Positions 25,351-34,935 of a stretch of 64,000 nt of DNA are shown here, in pieces. How positions within the stretch are numbered: the first letter of the stretch is position 1; every line of letters starts with the position of its first letter. Made by a program: the position numbers and the translations under genes. The notes under the pieces were generated by a model that made no database searches, was not told the DNA's origin, and worked only from the letters and a program-made list of their open reading frames with translations. This DNA comes from Leptospira sp. WS39.C2 (lineage in GTDB: Bacteria; Spirochaetota; Leptospiria; Leptospirales; Leptospiraceae): the NCBI RefSeq assembly GCF_040833965.1, contig NZ_CP162142.1, forward strand, positions 3,268,001 through 3,332,000. Reading direction: 5' to 3'.

Positions 25351-25812
25351 TTATTTTTCTGGATGTACCAATCGAATATCTTTAATTTTATTTTTACTTA
25401 ATGCATCTAACAAGTCTTCCCCGACCTGAGACCCCTTTTCATAGTTATGGTCTTTGATCTTCCAATCACCATTTGGATCTTTGTAAGCGATGACAAAATG
25501 GTTCCCTTCGCCGTCACCATCATAATCTAAATAAACTTGGGCCACTTGCGCATCTGTGTGATTTAAAATATTCACCGCTTCTTTTTTCCCTTCCTCAGAA
25601 TATAAGTCAAGTTTTATAGTGTCTGCTAAACTTGTGATTGGTTCAAGATAGGGTTTGGAAGAGTTAAAAAAAATACCAACAGTCTTCCCGCCATAGATAT
25701 CCTTTTTAATATTTCCTGCCAATACTTGCTGCACATAAAATTCAGCAAAATTAGGATTTACCTTTTCCTTATCTCTTCCCGCAATCATGGCAGCTTCCCA
25801 GGCGGAAATCAC
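25351..25812 (-). CDS. small papain/C39-like peptidase module, 5'-truncated
   Basis: From the GTG at 25812 the product has 153 residues, but the frame is open to an in-frame TGA at 25860 and reads FEEEFANDTQTALCNVISAW, so the likely catalytic Cys (ALCNV) lies just upstream of the only start codon. Further on are GEGNHFVIAYKDPNGDWKIKDHN with the His and Asn/Asp of a papain-like site. The frame begins exactly at the junction repeat behind SH3 lipoprotein C, as peptidase B does behind lipoprotein A. Probably an orphan C-terminal module. A lipoprotein gene follows. Confidence 0.58.
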   Translation of the reverse strand: MISAWEAAMIAGRDKEKVNPNFAEFYVQQVLAGNIKKDIYGGKTVGIFFNSSKPYLEPITSLADTIKLDLYSEEGKKEAVNILNHTDAQVAQVYLDYDGDGEGNHFVIAYKDPNGDWKIKDHNYEKGSQVGEDLLDALSKNKIKDIRLVHPEK

Positions 25813-25847
25813 ATTGCAAAGAGCAGTTTGAGTATCGTTCGCAAATT

Positions 25848-25865
25848 CTTCTTCAAATCAATCCC
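25848..25865. repeat. junction repeat CTTCTTCAAATCAATCCC, copy C
   Basis: Identical to 16104-16121. It abuts the stop of SH3 lipoprotein C and the 5' edge of the small papain-like module. Confidence 0.7.
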
Positions 25866-26747
25866 TCACTTCCTTTTCCAACCATTTTTCTTTTTCCATT
25901 CTTCTGCTTTTTCTCGAATGGCAACCACATCCGGTTCTGCAGGTGCTCGTAAGAAAGCACCGTATACATAACCTTCCGTGCCATCACCTAGCTTCACCTT
26001 ACCCCACGTTCCGTAATGCGGAAATACTTCTTCATACACTTCTGCATCAGCGATCACTTCGATGGGGGTGTCTTTGTTTAGTTCGGTGATGATTTCTGAT
26101 TTGGTGGAGGGTTCTTTCCGAACACGGACTTTGTTGTCAGCGATTTTGTAGGAACCTGGAGCACGGAAAAAAATTAGATTCCCACAACCTTTTTTACAGG
26201 TATTCTTTTCTTTGATTACTTTTTGAATTTCTCCGGCAGGAGTTAGTAAAATTTTTTCATCACAAGGATCAAAATGGTAATAACAGGCTACTTCAGAAAG
26301 ATTACCGTCATTATATCGGAAGTTGATACCATTCAGTGAATCGTCAAAGGATCTACCATCTTCTACAATCGGAGGAATAGGTTCCCTGTTATATACTTCT
26401 AATATCTTACCTTTATCAAAACTGAAGTTCTTACTACGGCCAATTTGAGGATATACTAGGAATGGTTTATTATCTTCAATATGCACAGATAGCATTCGTA
26501 TTTTTGAGGAAGCCTTAATTAATGTTTTATATAAAACTTTATTTTCTTCATACGCTCGACTTCTGGAAGGAAAGCTGTCTAATTCTAATTCTTTCGACAA
26601 TGGATATCCAGAATCTTTTAAAAATTGAATTTCTTCAATCAAAGTAGTTTTATTAGAATCAAGTTGCAATACTGTTTCAGGTTTAGCAGATTTGGAAACA
26701 CATGAAATTAAAACTACTGTCACAAAAATATAGAATATATTTTTCAT
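25866..26747 (-). CDS. SH3-domain lipoprotein C, candidate immunity partner
   Basis: A 293-residue lipoprotein (VTVVLISC, Cys16). It is close to copy B over the middle (GINFRYNDGNLSEVACYYHFDPCDE, CKKGCGNLIFFRAPGSYKIADNK) and to both others in the SH3 part; the first 120 residues have diverged. Start overlaps the peptidase C stop as ATGA. Copies B and C pair with the more similar peptidases B and C, so peptidase and lipoprotein have diverged together, as expected of a matched pair. Confidence 0.72.
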   Translation of the reverse strand: MKNIFYIFVTVVLISCVSKSAKPETVLQLDSNKTTLIEEIQFLKDSGYPLSKELELDSFPSRSRAYEENKVLYKTLIKASSKIRMLSVHIEDNKPFLVYPQIGRSKNFSFDKGKILEVYNREPIPPIVEDGRSFDDSLNGINFRYNDGNLSEVACYYHFDPCDEKILLTPAGEIQKVIKEKNTCKKGCGNLIFFRAPGSYKIADNKVRVRKEPSTKSEIITELNKDTPIEVIADAEVYEEVFPHYGTWGKVKLGDGTEGYVYGAFLRAPAEPDVVAIREKAEEWKKKNGWKRK

Positions 26748-27474
26748 TTACTTACTTCCGTCACATGGAGGTGATGTCTGTGGTTCCACATTTGTTTTAC
26801 GTTATCATCCGATAATGTAATTTCCGATAAATTATTATCCTTTGAGTATTGAATCGCCATTTCACGCATAACCTTTGCATATTCCTTCCGTTCAGCTGGT
26901 TCAAGGTTATCCCAATTCCCCTTCGACCAATTTGTATCTGGAGTTACTGCTGTAAAAAAATTCGGAGTCCTGTTTCCATTCCCATCCACCATATAATAAG
27001 GATTATACGAGAACTTGTTGGAATTATTGCCCGAAATCATTTCTAAAAATTTGTCTAGTGGAGCTTTGGGAATAGGCGGCACTTTTCCTTCTTTAAAATC
27101 TCCATTACTATGCGATATTAAAATCACTTTATCTCCTTTTTTATGGAACCAACATCCATTGAGTAACCACCTTTGTGAGAGGAAGAATCATCCCTAACGA
27201 CTGAATTAAGCCCAATTTCTGAAATTCCAAGTTCATTTGCAGCTTGAGAAAGCTTCATCCAATTGGCACCATCTGCTTCTACAATGGAACGCTCTGGTGG
27301 AACGTCATTTTTTAAAGCAAATTCGAATCGTATCCCATTGACCGTCGTGAAATATTTCCCGTCATCGCCCACGCGGAAATTTCCTATCGCTTCCATTTTG
27401 GCAAAGTTAGGGTTTTCCGGTTTGTATGCGTTGCCGAATTTCATTGGATTATGTTTGATGTCAGACAAAACCAC
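26744..27474 (-). pseudogene. M15-like peptidase C, truncated and frameshifted
   Basis: The first frame (27474-27124) carries GNAYKPENPNFAKMEAIGNF, DGANWMKLSQAANELGISEI and the zinc motif SSHKGGYSMDVGSIKK, then stops; the second (27127-26744) continues MILISHSNGDF to the final MWNHRHHLHVTE. Copy B reads through the same place: there the run is seven A, here six, so a one-base loss in a homopolymer separates the two halves of the zinc site. The N-terminal coiled coil of copy A is missing; the 5' frame begins at a TAA with NQTPGRQVV and starts at GTG. Slippage at the A-run could restore a full domain. Confidence 0.62.
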
Positions 27475-27695
27475 TTGTCTCCCAGGTGTTTGATTTTAAT
27501 TGATTTTGCCATTGTGATACAAGCAAAACAAAAATCTCCCGACTTCCAATTGAAAAAAATTTACAGAAACTTTGTTATTTTTCACTAGCAAGGAAAACAA
27601 ACGAAAGACTTCTATACTAATAGAAAACGCAAACTTGTTTGGCGAAAATTCCTACATTTTAAGATTCGTAATTCCCAAGCAAAAGGTAAGTCTCA

Positions 27696-29039
27696 ATGTT
27701 TGATCTCTCTTTTTTAGAACCAGAAAGGAAAACTTTAAAAATCAAAAAGTCTGGTGATACCATCTTGGAAACCGCCATTGCCAACCAGTTCCCTCTGTAT
27801 CATTTATGTGGAGGGAATGCAAGATGCACAACTTGCCGTGTTTTTGTTTCTGATGGATTATCCTCACTGAGTGAAAGGAATGAGAGGGAAAAAACAATCG
27901 CAGACCGGAAAGGTTGGCCAAAAGAAATTCGTTTGTCCTGCCAAACGGAAATTTATGGGAATGTTGATGTACAAAGGATCATTCGTGACGAAGAAGATCT
28001 TAAAACGATCACTTCCGAAACAAAGAATTCCAAAACGGGTGAAGAGTGTTATGCGGCAATTTTATTTTTAGACATCAAAGGATTTACTTCTTTTACTGAA
28101 TCAAGTCTTGCCTATGACGTAGTCTTTGTCCTCAATCGATTTTTCCAAGAGATGAGTGAACCAATTCTCAATAATGGTGGTTTCATCGATAAATTTATTG
28201 GAGATGGAATCCTTGCGTATTTCTTTTTAGACAAAACTAAAATACAATCATCGGAACTCAGTTTAGAAGAAGCAAAAAAACAAATGTTTGTCCAAGCATT
28301 ACGTGCTTGTTTTCGTATGTTTGACCAACTTCAAAAATTCAATTCTTATGTTAAAGAACGTTTCCACCATGAGTTTGAAATTCGATTGGGATTACATGCA
28401 GGACAAGTTATCTATGGTGACATTGGCCACTCAGACCACAAATCACAAACAGTACTCGGAGACACTGTAAACGTAGCTTCTAGGTTGGAAGCTTTGAATA
28501 AAAAAACGGGAACGAGATTTTTAATCTCTGACGAAATCTATCAGTATATCTCCGACAGAATCCAAATCGACAAAAAAATCATCACCAGACTTCGAGGGAA
28601 ATCAGAGAAGATGGCCGTTTACTCGGTATTAGGTTTTAAAGAAAAAGATAAAATATTAGAATTACAAAGATCGTTAGAATTAGCTTTGCGACTGAATCCA
28701 AATTTAGCTCATGATTTTTACGTCCACTTTCTAGAAACCAAACCAGAGTTCCAAAAATTTTTCCAAAATACCAATATGGAAACCCAAGCAAAAAAGTTAC
28801 TCGCCATGTTCGGTAGAACCATCGAACGATTTGGAAATGTAAATCAAATCCATACCGAACTGAAACAGTTAGGAAAAATGCATGAAGAGATGGGGATCAA
28901 TGTTACTGATTTAGCAGAAATTGCACCAAGCCTTCTTTTTGCCTTAGAAAAAAGTTTGGGCGAAAGGTTCCAATCAGAATGGAAACCCATCTGGGAAGAA
29001 ACATTGGGATCACTCGTTCGGCTGATGGCATTGAAATAG
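27696..29039 (+). CDS. [2Fe-2S] ferredoxin - class III cyclase - globin fusion
   Basis: A 447-residue cytoplasmic enzyme with three domains. Residues 1-95 are a plant-type ferredoxin with cluster cysteines C38, C44, C47 and C82. Residues 118-310 are a class III nucleotide cyclase with metal aspartates D126 (LDIKGFT) and D170 (DKFIGDG), lysine K166 and the VNVASRLE motif; the adenine-selecting Asp is replaced by Ser (KSQTVLGD), so ATP is likely but not certain. Residues 325-447 look like a globin, with H396 in GKMHEEMGI at the proximal heme position. It should couple redox state and a gas or heme ligand to cyclic nucleotide output. It stands alone, 170 bases after the array. Confidence 0.83.
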   Translation: MFDLSFLEPERKTLKIKKSGDTILETAIANQFPLYHLCGGNARCTTCRVFVSDGLSSLSERNEREKTIADRKGWPKEIRLSCQTEIYGNVDVQRIIRDEEDLKTITSETKNSKTGEECYAAILFLDIKGFTSFTESSLAYDVVFVLNRFFQEMSEPILNNGGFIDKFIGDGILAYFFLDKTKIQSSELSLEEAKKQMFVQALRACFRMFDQLQKFNSYVKERFHHEFEIRLGLHAGQVIYGDIGHSDHKSQTVLGDTVNVASRLEALNKKTGTRFLISDEIYQYISDRIQIDKKIITRLRGKSEKMAVYSVLGFKEKDKILELQRSLELALRLNPNLAHDFYVHFLETKPEFQKFFQNTNMETQAKKLLAMFGRTIERFGNVNQIHTELKQLGKMHEEMGINVTDLAEIAPSLLFALEKSLGERFQSEWKPIWEETLGSLVRLMALK

Positions 29040-29076
29040 AGGAACAGTGTTAGAATTCCCTTTCGTCTAACAATCA

Positions 29077-29712
29077 ATGTTTCCAGAAAAACCAGTTTGG
29101 ATCTGGAAGGGAAATCCAGAACTCGTCCTCCTACAACTGGTGGGACTCATTCTATTTTTTTACTTTGCCTTTCGGTTGAGTGCCTACTTCACCCACCGGT
29201 ATGAACTCATCCAAATGCATAGGAAACGACTCGACCGACTTGCCTTCAAAGCCGGTTGCAACCAAATAGAACGTTCCCTCTTGCAAACCTTTTACAACCA
29301 ATTGGACAGACATCACCGTGTACTCCTCGCACACAACCATGCCAAAGAATACTTACGAGCCCACCTCTTACAATTTGTGTCACAACTCGACCGTGAGGAA
29401 GAACGCAGCTTCTTATCCCTCGTGGCCAAATTTTTGGGAACCGCGAAAGAGAGATCACCATTTTTTGGGGTCAGAGAGTTTGTCCTCGTGCATTGGGGAA
29501 AAGATTCGTATTTAGCCCAAGTGGTCGACCCGGGTCTTACCGAGGTCAGAATCAGGTTCAGCCCAACCAAACGAAACACGGGAACACCAAACCAAACCAA
29601 GATCACGGTATTCAGAGAGCCAAAAGGATTCCAATCCATCCACGGTAGTGTGGAAATGGAGACGGCGAACACCTTCTATTTCCGCCCCCACGAGAGACGA
29701 GGAACCTCTTGA
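29077..29712 (+). CDS. membrane-anchored protein upstream of mreC, unknown function
   Basis: A 211-residue protein with one membrane span near residues 18-36 (LLQLVGLILFFYFAFRLSAY), then a helical, Arg/His-rich cytoplasmic part (THRYELIQMHRKRLDRLAFK) and a C-terminal beta-rich part ending FRPHERRGTS. The layout of anchor, helical linker and beta domain recalls membrane-tethered PilZ-like proteins, but the RxxxR/DxSxxG motifs are not seen, so no assignment is made. It precedes mreC by 70 bases. Confidence 0.65.
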   Translation: MFPEKPVWIWKGNPELVLLQLVGLILFFYFAFRLSAYFTHRYELIQMHRKRLDRLAFKAGCNQIERSLLQTFYNQLDRHHRVLLAHNHAKEYLRAHLLQFVSQLDREEERSFLSLVAKFLGTAKERSPFFGVREFVLVHWGKDSYLAQVVDPGLTEVRIRFSPTKRNTGTPNQTKITVFREPKGFQSIHGSVEMETANTFYFRPHERRGTS

Positions 29713-29782
29713 ATGAAAAACGGACCAATTCCGATTCTCGCTTGAAATATTCTTTCCACGAAAATTAATGTGACATAAGTCC

Positions 29783-30967
29783 ATGAAGTGGAATCGCATC
29801 AATCAAAATGACGAATTGTTTTCCCTACTTTTCGTATTCCTGTTTTCCTTTACTTCCCTAATTTGGAACGGCAACTTCATGGTAAGAGGGATTGCCAGCT
29901 TTCAGGGTGTAGGCGACTTTTTTTCTGGGTCCTTTGATTCCTTTGGATCCCTCATCAAAAGTAGTTATAACAAACTTGAGTCCTTCGAAAGGGTAAGAGA
30001 AGAGCGTGATTCCTGTTTGAACGTGATGGAAGAATACCGCCAACTCTCCAAAGACGTAGAACGCCTCAAGGCAGAAAATGCGATTCTCCGCCAAGAGCTA
30101 AACTTCCCTCTTCGTATCGAATACCCTTCGGTTCGTGCGGAAGTCTTAAGTGTTCGTTTGAATGCCATTTACCGCACCATCATCATCAACAAAGGATCTG
30201 AATCTGGTATAAAACCTTATATGCCTGTCGTAGCACGTGCGTTAGACGAAAAAGGAAAATTCACAGAAGCCCTTGTTGGTAAAATCATTGCTGTTTCAAA
30301 AGGATCTGCTGTCATCCAGCCAGTCATCAATTCCAACTTTTCTATGGGAGTCTCCATCCCAGGTACAAATTTATGGGCATCACTCAATGGGAACAGTGGC
30401 CGCGGAACAGACGTTTTGTTAGACTACATTGATTCAGGGATTGTAATTGATCCAAAAGCCATTGGCAATTTTCCAATGGGACCAAACCCACCTCCAACTT
30501 CGACAAACACTATGTTCACAGAGGGATTTAGTAAAATTGGAAAGGCTGTGTTTAGTTCTGGTGGATCGGGAGTTTTCCCACAAGGGATCCCTGTTGGAAC
30601 CATCATTGAAGAAGGGCCAAGGAATGGATCTTTTAAAACTGCCATCTTACGTCCGTTTGTTGAATTTGATAAATTATTACATGTGATTGTCTTAAAAAAA
30701 TTACCTGAAAAATGGCGAGAAGAATGGCCCGCCGAAAAAACAATCCAAATTGAAGGGCCATACTTTGGTGAAATTGATTTCCCTAAAGAAAAAGATTATA
30801 ATAAAAAAGAGAAAAAACAAGGAACACAAGGATTTGGAAGTCCAAGTACATTTGGCACACCAAACACAGGTCGTACGAATCCAATTTCCAATCCATCTTC
30901 TCCATCAGAACCACCACCGTCCCCTTCTCCCCAAACCATAGAAGGACCTAAGGAGGTGAATCCATGA
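29783..30967 (+). CDS. mreC: rod shape-determining protein MreC
   Basis: Inner-membrane scaffold of the cell-elongation complex, linking MreB inside to PBP2 outside. One N-terminal membrane span, a coiled coil ([21 protein letters not shown], about 90-112) and the MreC beta-barrel with ARVLS-like [26 protein letters not shown] and IPVGTI near 275. The 394-residue length exceeds the usual 270-330 because of an internal insertion and a long Pro/Ser-rich tail ([14 protein letters not shown]). ATGA overlap with mreD. First gene of mreC-mreD-mrdA-rodA. Confidence 0.93.
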   Translation: MKWNRINQNDELFSLLFVFLFSFTSLIWNGNFMVRGIASFQGVGDFFSGSFDSFGSLIKSSYNKLESFERVREERDSCLNVMEEYRQLSKDVERLKAENAILRQELNFPLRIEYPSVRAEVLSVRLNAIYRTIIINKGSESGIKPYMPVVARALDEKGKFTEALVGKIIAVSKGSAVIQPVINSNFSMGVSIPGTNLWASLNGNSGRGTDVLLDYIDSGIVIDPKAIGNFPMGPNPPPTSTNTMFTEGFSKIGKAVFSSGGSGVFPQGIPVGTIIEEGPRNGSFKTAILRPFVEFDKLLHVIVLKKLPEKWREEWPAEKTIQIEGPYFGEIDFPKEKDYNKKEKKQGTQGFGSPSTFGTPNTGRTNPISNPSSPSEPPPSPSPQTIEGPKEVNP

Positions 30968-31479
30968 TTTTAGATAAATTATTTATCATCATAGGGATGT
31001 TACTCGCTCATTTTTTAAATGGATCCAATGTATTTGAATTAGGAAATGCAGTTCGTCCTGATTTTATGGTGATCTTTGTTGTGTTTTTTGCACTCCGCAA
31101 AGGACCAATGTATGGACTGTGGTTGGGATTTTTTGGTGGCCTACTTACAGATACCGCACTTGGTGGAGAAATTGGTGGAGACAATATTGTTTATTACAAA
31201 ATTGGACTTCATTCGTTTGCCTATGCCATTGTTGGGTATATCGTTGGAAAAGGTCTTAGAAGTTCTTATACAGAAAACTATATCTCCATCACCATTTATG
31301 TTTTGGGACTTACGTTTGTATCAAGACTGATAACCTATTTGCTGTTTCTTATGTTCTTTCATTCGAATCATAGTTATTCCTTTTTGTATGTTTCGCTTTA
31401 TAATGCGTTTATTGGTCCTGCGTTATTCTTTTTATTTTCGTGGGCTTACCGTTTGGATGGAGATGAGGTAAGGCAATGA
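30964..31479 (+). CDS. mreD: rod shape-determining protein MreD
   Basis: A 171-residue membrane protein with about five spans, overlapping mreC and the PBP2 gene by four bases each. The pattern [38 protein letters not shown] is the usual MreD core (membrane span, then GFxxGLxxD). Works with MreC in organising lateral wall synthesis. Confidence 0.9.
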   Translation: MILDKLFIIIGMLLAHFLNGSNVFELGNAVRPDFMVIFVVFFALRKGPMYGLWLGFFGGLLTDTALGGEIGGDNIVYYKIGLHSFAYAIVGYIVGKGLRSSYTENYISITIYVLGLTFVSRLITYLLFLMFFHSNHSYSFLYVSLYNAFIGPALFFLFSWAYRLDGDEVRQ

Positions 31480-33413
31480 GCCAGTCGGCATCTGAGTTTC
31501 GTTTAGAAGCAAGTTTCCGGAAACGTTTGTATTTTTTTACAGGAATGATTGTATTCACGTTAACAGCGTATATATTACAATTATTCAATTTACAGATTGT
31601 ACAAGGGAGTGAAAACTCTCTCAAAGCCGAACGTTTTGTCCGTCGTAGTGAATCAATCCCTGCAGATCGTGGAAATATATTTGATCGTAACTTTTTAACA
31701 CCAGAAACAAGCCAACCTCTTGTTTCCAATTCCGCATCTTTAGATGTAATTCTAAATACAAGTTTACTCAAAAACGATGCCAAAAAAGTAAAAGAATTCA
31801 TTTATAAATTTTGTGAAGCACTTTCCATTCCTATTGTTTATTACGAAAAAGAACTCCAAGAATCTCGTTTGATAAAAAAAATTCGGACAAGAGAACCTTT
31901 TGTTTTACTCGAAGGGATTTCTAGGGAACAACAAGAACGAATTTTAGTACTAGATAATATCAATCGTTATGTGTATTTAGTATCCTCACCTGCTCGTGTG
32001 TATCACATGGGACCTGCTCTTTCACATGTGACTGGTTATGTGGGAAAACCTACTACAAGTGACTTACAAGAAAAAGAAATCAAAACTTATCAATTGATTG
32101 GAAAAGGTGGGATTGAATCTCTTTATGATACAACTCTTCGAGGCCAAGACGGGTTTCGCATCCAAAAACGAAATACTGAAGGAAACATTGAAGAAGAACG
32201 TGTCATAGAACATTCGGTTCCCGGAAACAACTTAATACTTACCATTGACAGAGACATGCAAATTGCTGCCTACAAGGCACTAAAGGGTGTTAGGGGAACA
32301 GTCCTTGCGATCAAAGCCACCACTGGCGAAGTTTTAGCTATGGCTTCCAATCCTTCTTATGATCCCAATATTTTGTCTGGGAAAAATAAACTCGAACGTT
32401 CCAATCACTTCACTCGTGTCACAAACAATGGTGGGTTTTTAAATTTAGCCATTCAGTCTAGGTTCCCACCAGCTTCCACCTTCAAAACCTTAGTGGGTCT
32501 CGCTGCCATGGAAAGTGAACACAAAATCAATTTTGATCCAAAACAAACCTTTTCATGCCCTGCAAGTTTTACCTTAAAGTCTACTTTCAAAGGTGTCCCG
32601 GACCAAGTATTTTATAACTGGGACAAAAAAAACCACGGCGAATTAAACTTAGCGCAAGCCTTGGAAAAATCTAACTCGGTTTATTTTTACCAACTTGGTT
32701 ATAAATTGGGTGCCGAACCTATTCTCGCCTATTCACGGTTATTTGGCTTAGATAAAAAAACTGGAATCGATTTACCTGCAGAAGCAACTGGTTTTATCCC
32801 AAGTTCCGATTGGAAAAAAAGAACTTACGGAAACAAATGGTTTGATGGGGATACGGTCAATTTATCCATTGGGCAGGGATTTATCTCTGTGACTCCGATC
32901 GAAATGGCATTGTTTTATATGGCAGTCGTGAATAACGGAAAAATTTACAAACCGTACGTTGTGTCCGAAATTAGAAGCCCACTTGACAATTCACTCATCC
33001 AAAAAACAGAACCAACAATTTTACGAGACATCCCTCTGAAAAAATCCACAGTGGAAGCCTTGAAAGAAGGATTGTATTTGGTTGGGTATTCAGGAACTGC
33101 ATCTGGTGTCCTCAATTCACCAAGTTTACCAGAGATTGCAGGGAAAACTGGAACAGCCCAAACAAGAAGACGGGGAGCATCTTCTTCGAACCACGCTTGG
33201 TTCATTGGGTATGCACCTGTAAACGCACCTGTCGAAAAACAGATATTAGTTGCTGCTTTCGTAGAATATGGAGTTGGTGGTGCGGCATCGGCAGCACCTG
33301 CGGCTAGGGAAGTATTCAAAGCCGCTTTCCCACCAGGATCTTTCCCAAGAACCGATAGATCCCGTGCCAAAACCATGGAAGAAGAAGCACCAGTCGAACA
33401 AGAGGCATTTTAA
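31476..33413 (+). CDS. mrdA: penicillin-binding protein 2 (peptidoglycan D,D-transpeptidase)
   Basis: Class B PBP of 645 residues that cross-links peptidoglycan during elongation. An N-terminal anchor ([20 protein letters not shown]) precedes the dimerisation domain ([18 protein letters not shown]). The transpeptidase has STFK at S334-K337, SNS at 399-401 and KTG at 557-559, all intact. It overlaps mreD by four bases and its TAA shares one base with the rodA ATG, so the four genes form one tightly coupled operon. Confidence 0.94.
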   Translation: MSQSASEFRLEASFRKRLYFFTGMIVFTLTAYILQLFNLQIVQGSENSLKAERFVRRSESIPADRGNIFDRNFLTPETSQPLVSNSASLDVILNTSLLKNDAKKVKEFIYKFCEALSIPIVYYEKELQESRLIKKIRTREPFVLLEGISREQQERILVLDNINRYVYLVSSPARVYHMGPALSHVTGYVGKPTTSDLQEKEIKTYQLIGKGGIESLYDTTLRGQDGFRIQKRNTEGNIEEERVIEHSVPGNNLILTIDRDMQIAAYKALKGVRGTVLAIKATTGEVLAMASNPSYDPNILSGKNKLERSNHFTRVTNNGGFLNLAIQSRFPPASTFKTLVGLAAMESEHKINFDPKQTFSCPASFTLKSTFKGVPDQVFYNWDKKNHGELNLAQALEKSNSVYFYQLGYKLGAEPILAYSRLFGLDKKTGIDLPAEATGFIPSSDWKKRTYGNKWFDGDTVNLSIGQGFISVTPIEMALFYMAVVNNGKIYKPYVVSEIRSPLDNSLIQKTEPTILRDIPLKKSTVEALKEGLYLVGYSGTASGVLNSPSLPEIAGKTGTAQTRRRGASSSNHAWFIGYAPVNAPVEKQILVAAFVEYGVGGAASAAPAAREVFKAAFPPGSFPRTDRSRAKTMEEEAPVEQEAF

Positions 33414-34927
33414 TGGCTGATCGTAATACAGAAAAACTAGATTATTTTTTAATTTTCTCCGTTGTGCTCGTGGCAATGGCTGGTGTTCTCACTTTATACA
33501 CACAAGAAGCAAACACAGCAGATGGACTTGGTCGTTGGTACAAACAGTTTTCCTTTGTATTTGTTGGTCTCATCACGATGTGGTTTATGTCGAGAATCAA
33601 TTACCAATTGATTGGTTCTTATGCTGTATTCATTTATCTATTTTCGATTTTTCTTTTGATATTAACTCTGATCCCTGGGATTGGTTACCTTCCTTCAGGT
33701 CGAGGTGCAAGGTCTTGGTTAAAACTTGGTCCAATCACCCTCCAAGCATCTGAGTTTTCAAAATTGGCAACCGTGATTTTACTCGGTCAGTATCTTGTGA
33801 TGAAAGAAAAGGAAATGCACAAAATTACCGTTTTGATCGTTCCATTTATCATTTGTTTGGTGCCGATGCTTTTTATCATCTTACAACCAGACTTTGGAAC
33901 TGCAGTATCCTTTTTGCCTATGCTCTTCACCATGTTGTACTTAGGTGGTGCTGATATCCTCCACGTAGGATCTCTACTCACCTTTGGTGGAATCTCACTG
34001 ATGGTTCCAATGTATTTAGCATACTCACAACTCACACTCATCCAACCACTCATCGACTTACTTCGCAAAGACAACAAAACAGAACTTGTATCACTTGTGA
34101 ACCAACTCCAAGGAAAAATTTGGCTCATCCTGGATGGAAAAAAGGTTTCTGGCCTTACACTTCCAGGAATTGAAAATCCAAAAAACTTACAAATGATCCG
34201 TGAAGCAGCAGAAATCGTAAAAGATGAATATGCAAGCATTGGTTATAAAATTTTATCCAACGAAGCCTTTATGTTTGGACTCGGTGGAACACTAGCTCTC
34301 ATTAGTCTTGTGATGATATTCATCCGAATTGCTCGTGGTTCGCGGCACCTCCGAAATTATTACATCACCATTGGTATCTTAGGTCTTTCCATTCTTTCAG
34401 CAATTGCCGTACACAAATCCATTCCTTTCCGAGAAAACCAAGTCATTCGACTCACTGCCTTTCTCAACCCAGACCAATTCAAACAAGGTGCTGGTTACCA
34501 ACTCCGCGCCTCCAAACCCGCTGTAGGATCAGGAAAGGTTTTTGGAAAAGGTTTATTCCATGGAGAGATGACAGAAGGACGTATCCCTCATGTTCCCGAA
34601 TCGGGAACAGATTTTATCTTTGCTTCTTGGGCAGAACAAACTGGATTTTTTGGTAGTGTATTGTTATTATTCTTTCTTATGTCTATCCCCCTTCGTGGAT
34701 TACAAATCAGCTTTGAAAGTAAGGACAGGTTTGGTTCTCTACTTGCCGCGGGGATTGTTGCCATGATTTTTTTCCATATTGCCATCAATGTAGGAATTGT
34801 GATTGGACTTCTACCTGTAACAGGCGTTCCACTTACCTTTATGAGTTATGGTGGATCACACTTGGTGATGGCAATGACGGCTGTTGGAATCATTCTATCG
34901 ATTAAAAAACGTAAATTTGCGAACTAA
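33413..34927 (+). CDS. rodA: RodA, SEDS peptidoglycan glycosyltransferase, with central insertion
   Basis: Polymerises lipid II glycan strands together with PBP2. SEDS hallmarks are present: [56 protein letters not shown], and [18 protein letters not shown] with the essential Asp. At 504 residues it is about 130 longer than typical RodA; most of the excess lies around residues 200-310 ([33 protein letters not shown]) before the RxxxFLNP segment, in a loop facing the outside or extra helices. Last gene of the operon core; start shares a base with the PBP2 stop. Confidence 0.93.
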   Translation: MADRNTEKLDYFLIFSVVLVAMAGVLTLYTQEANTADGLGRWYKQFSFVFVGLITMWFMSRINYQLIGSYAVFIYLFSIFLLILTLIPGIGYLPSGRGARSWLKLGPITLQASEFSKLATVILLGQYLVMKEKEMHKITVLIVPFIICLVPMLFIILQPDFGTAVSFLPMLFTMLYLGGADILHVGSLLTFGGISLMVPMYLAYSQLTLIQPLIDLLRKDNKTELVSLVNQLQGKIWLILDGKKVSGLTLPGIENPKNLQMIREAAEIVKDEYASIGYKILSNEAFMFGLGGTLALISLVMIFIRIARGSRHLRNYYITIGILGLSILSAIAVHKSIPFRENQVIRLTAFLNPDQFKQGAGYQLRASKPAVGSGKVFGKGLFHGEMTEGRIPHVPESGTDFIFASWAEQTGFFGSVLLLFFLMSIPLRGLQISFESKDRFGSLLAAGIVAMIFFHIAINVGIVIGLLPVTGVPLTFMSYGGSHLVMAMTAVGIILSIKKRKFAN

Positions 34928-34935
34928 GATCTCCA

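Noticed and set aside
15423..27474. Prophage or insertion-sequence origin of the array
   Set aside because: No transposase, integrase, phage structural gene or terminal inverted repeat seen within or at the edges.
29313..29672. Antisense open frame of 119 codons within the pre-mreC gene, and similar ones at 28844, 33787, 32945 and 56339
   Set aside because: They mirror strongly coding frames on the other strand, lack ribosome sites and show no family motif.
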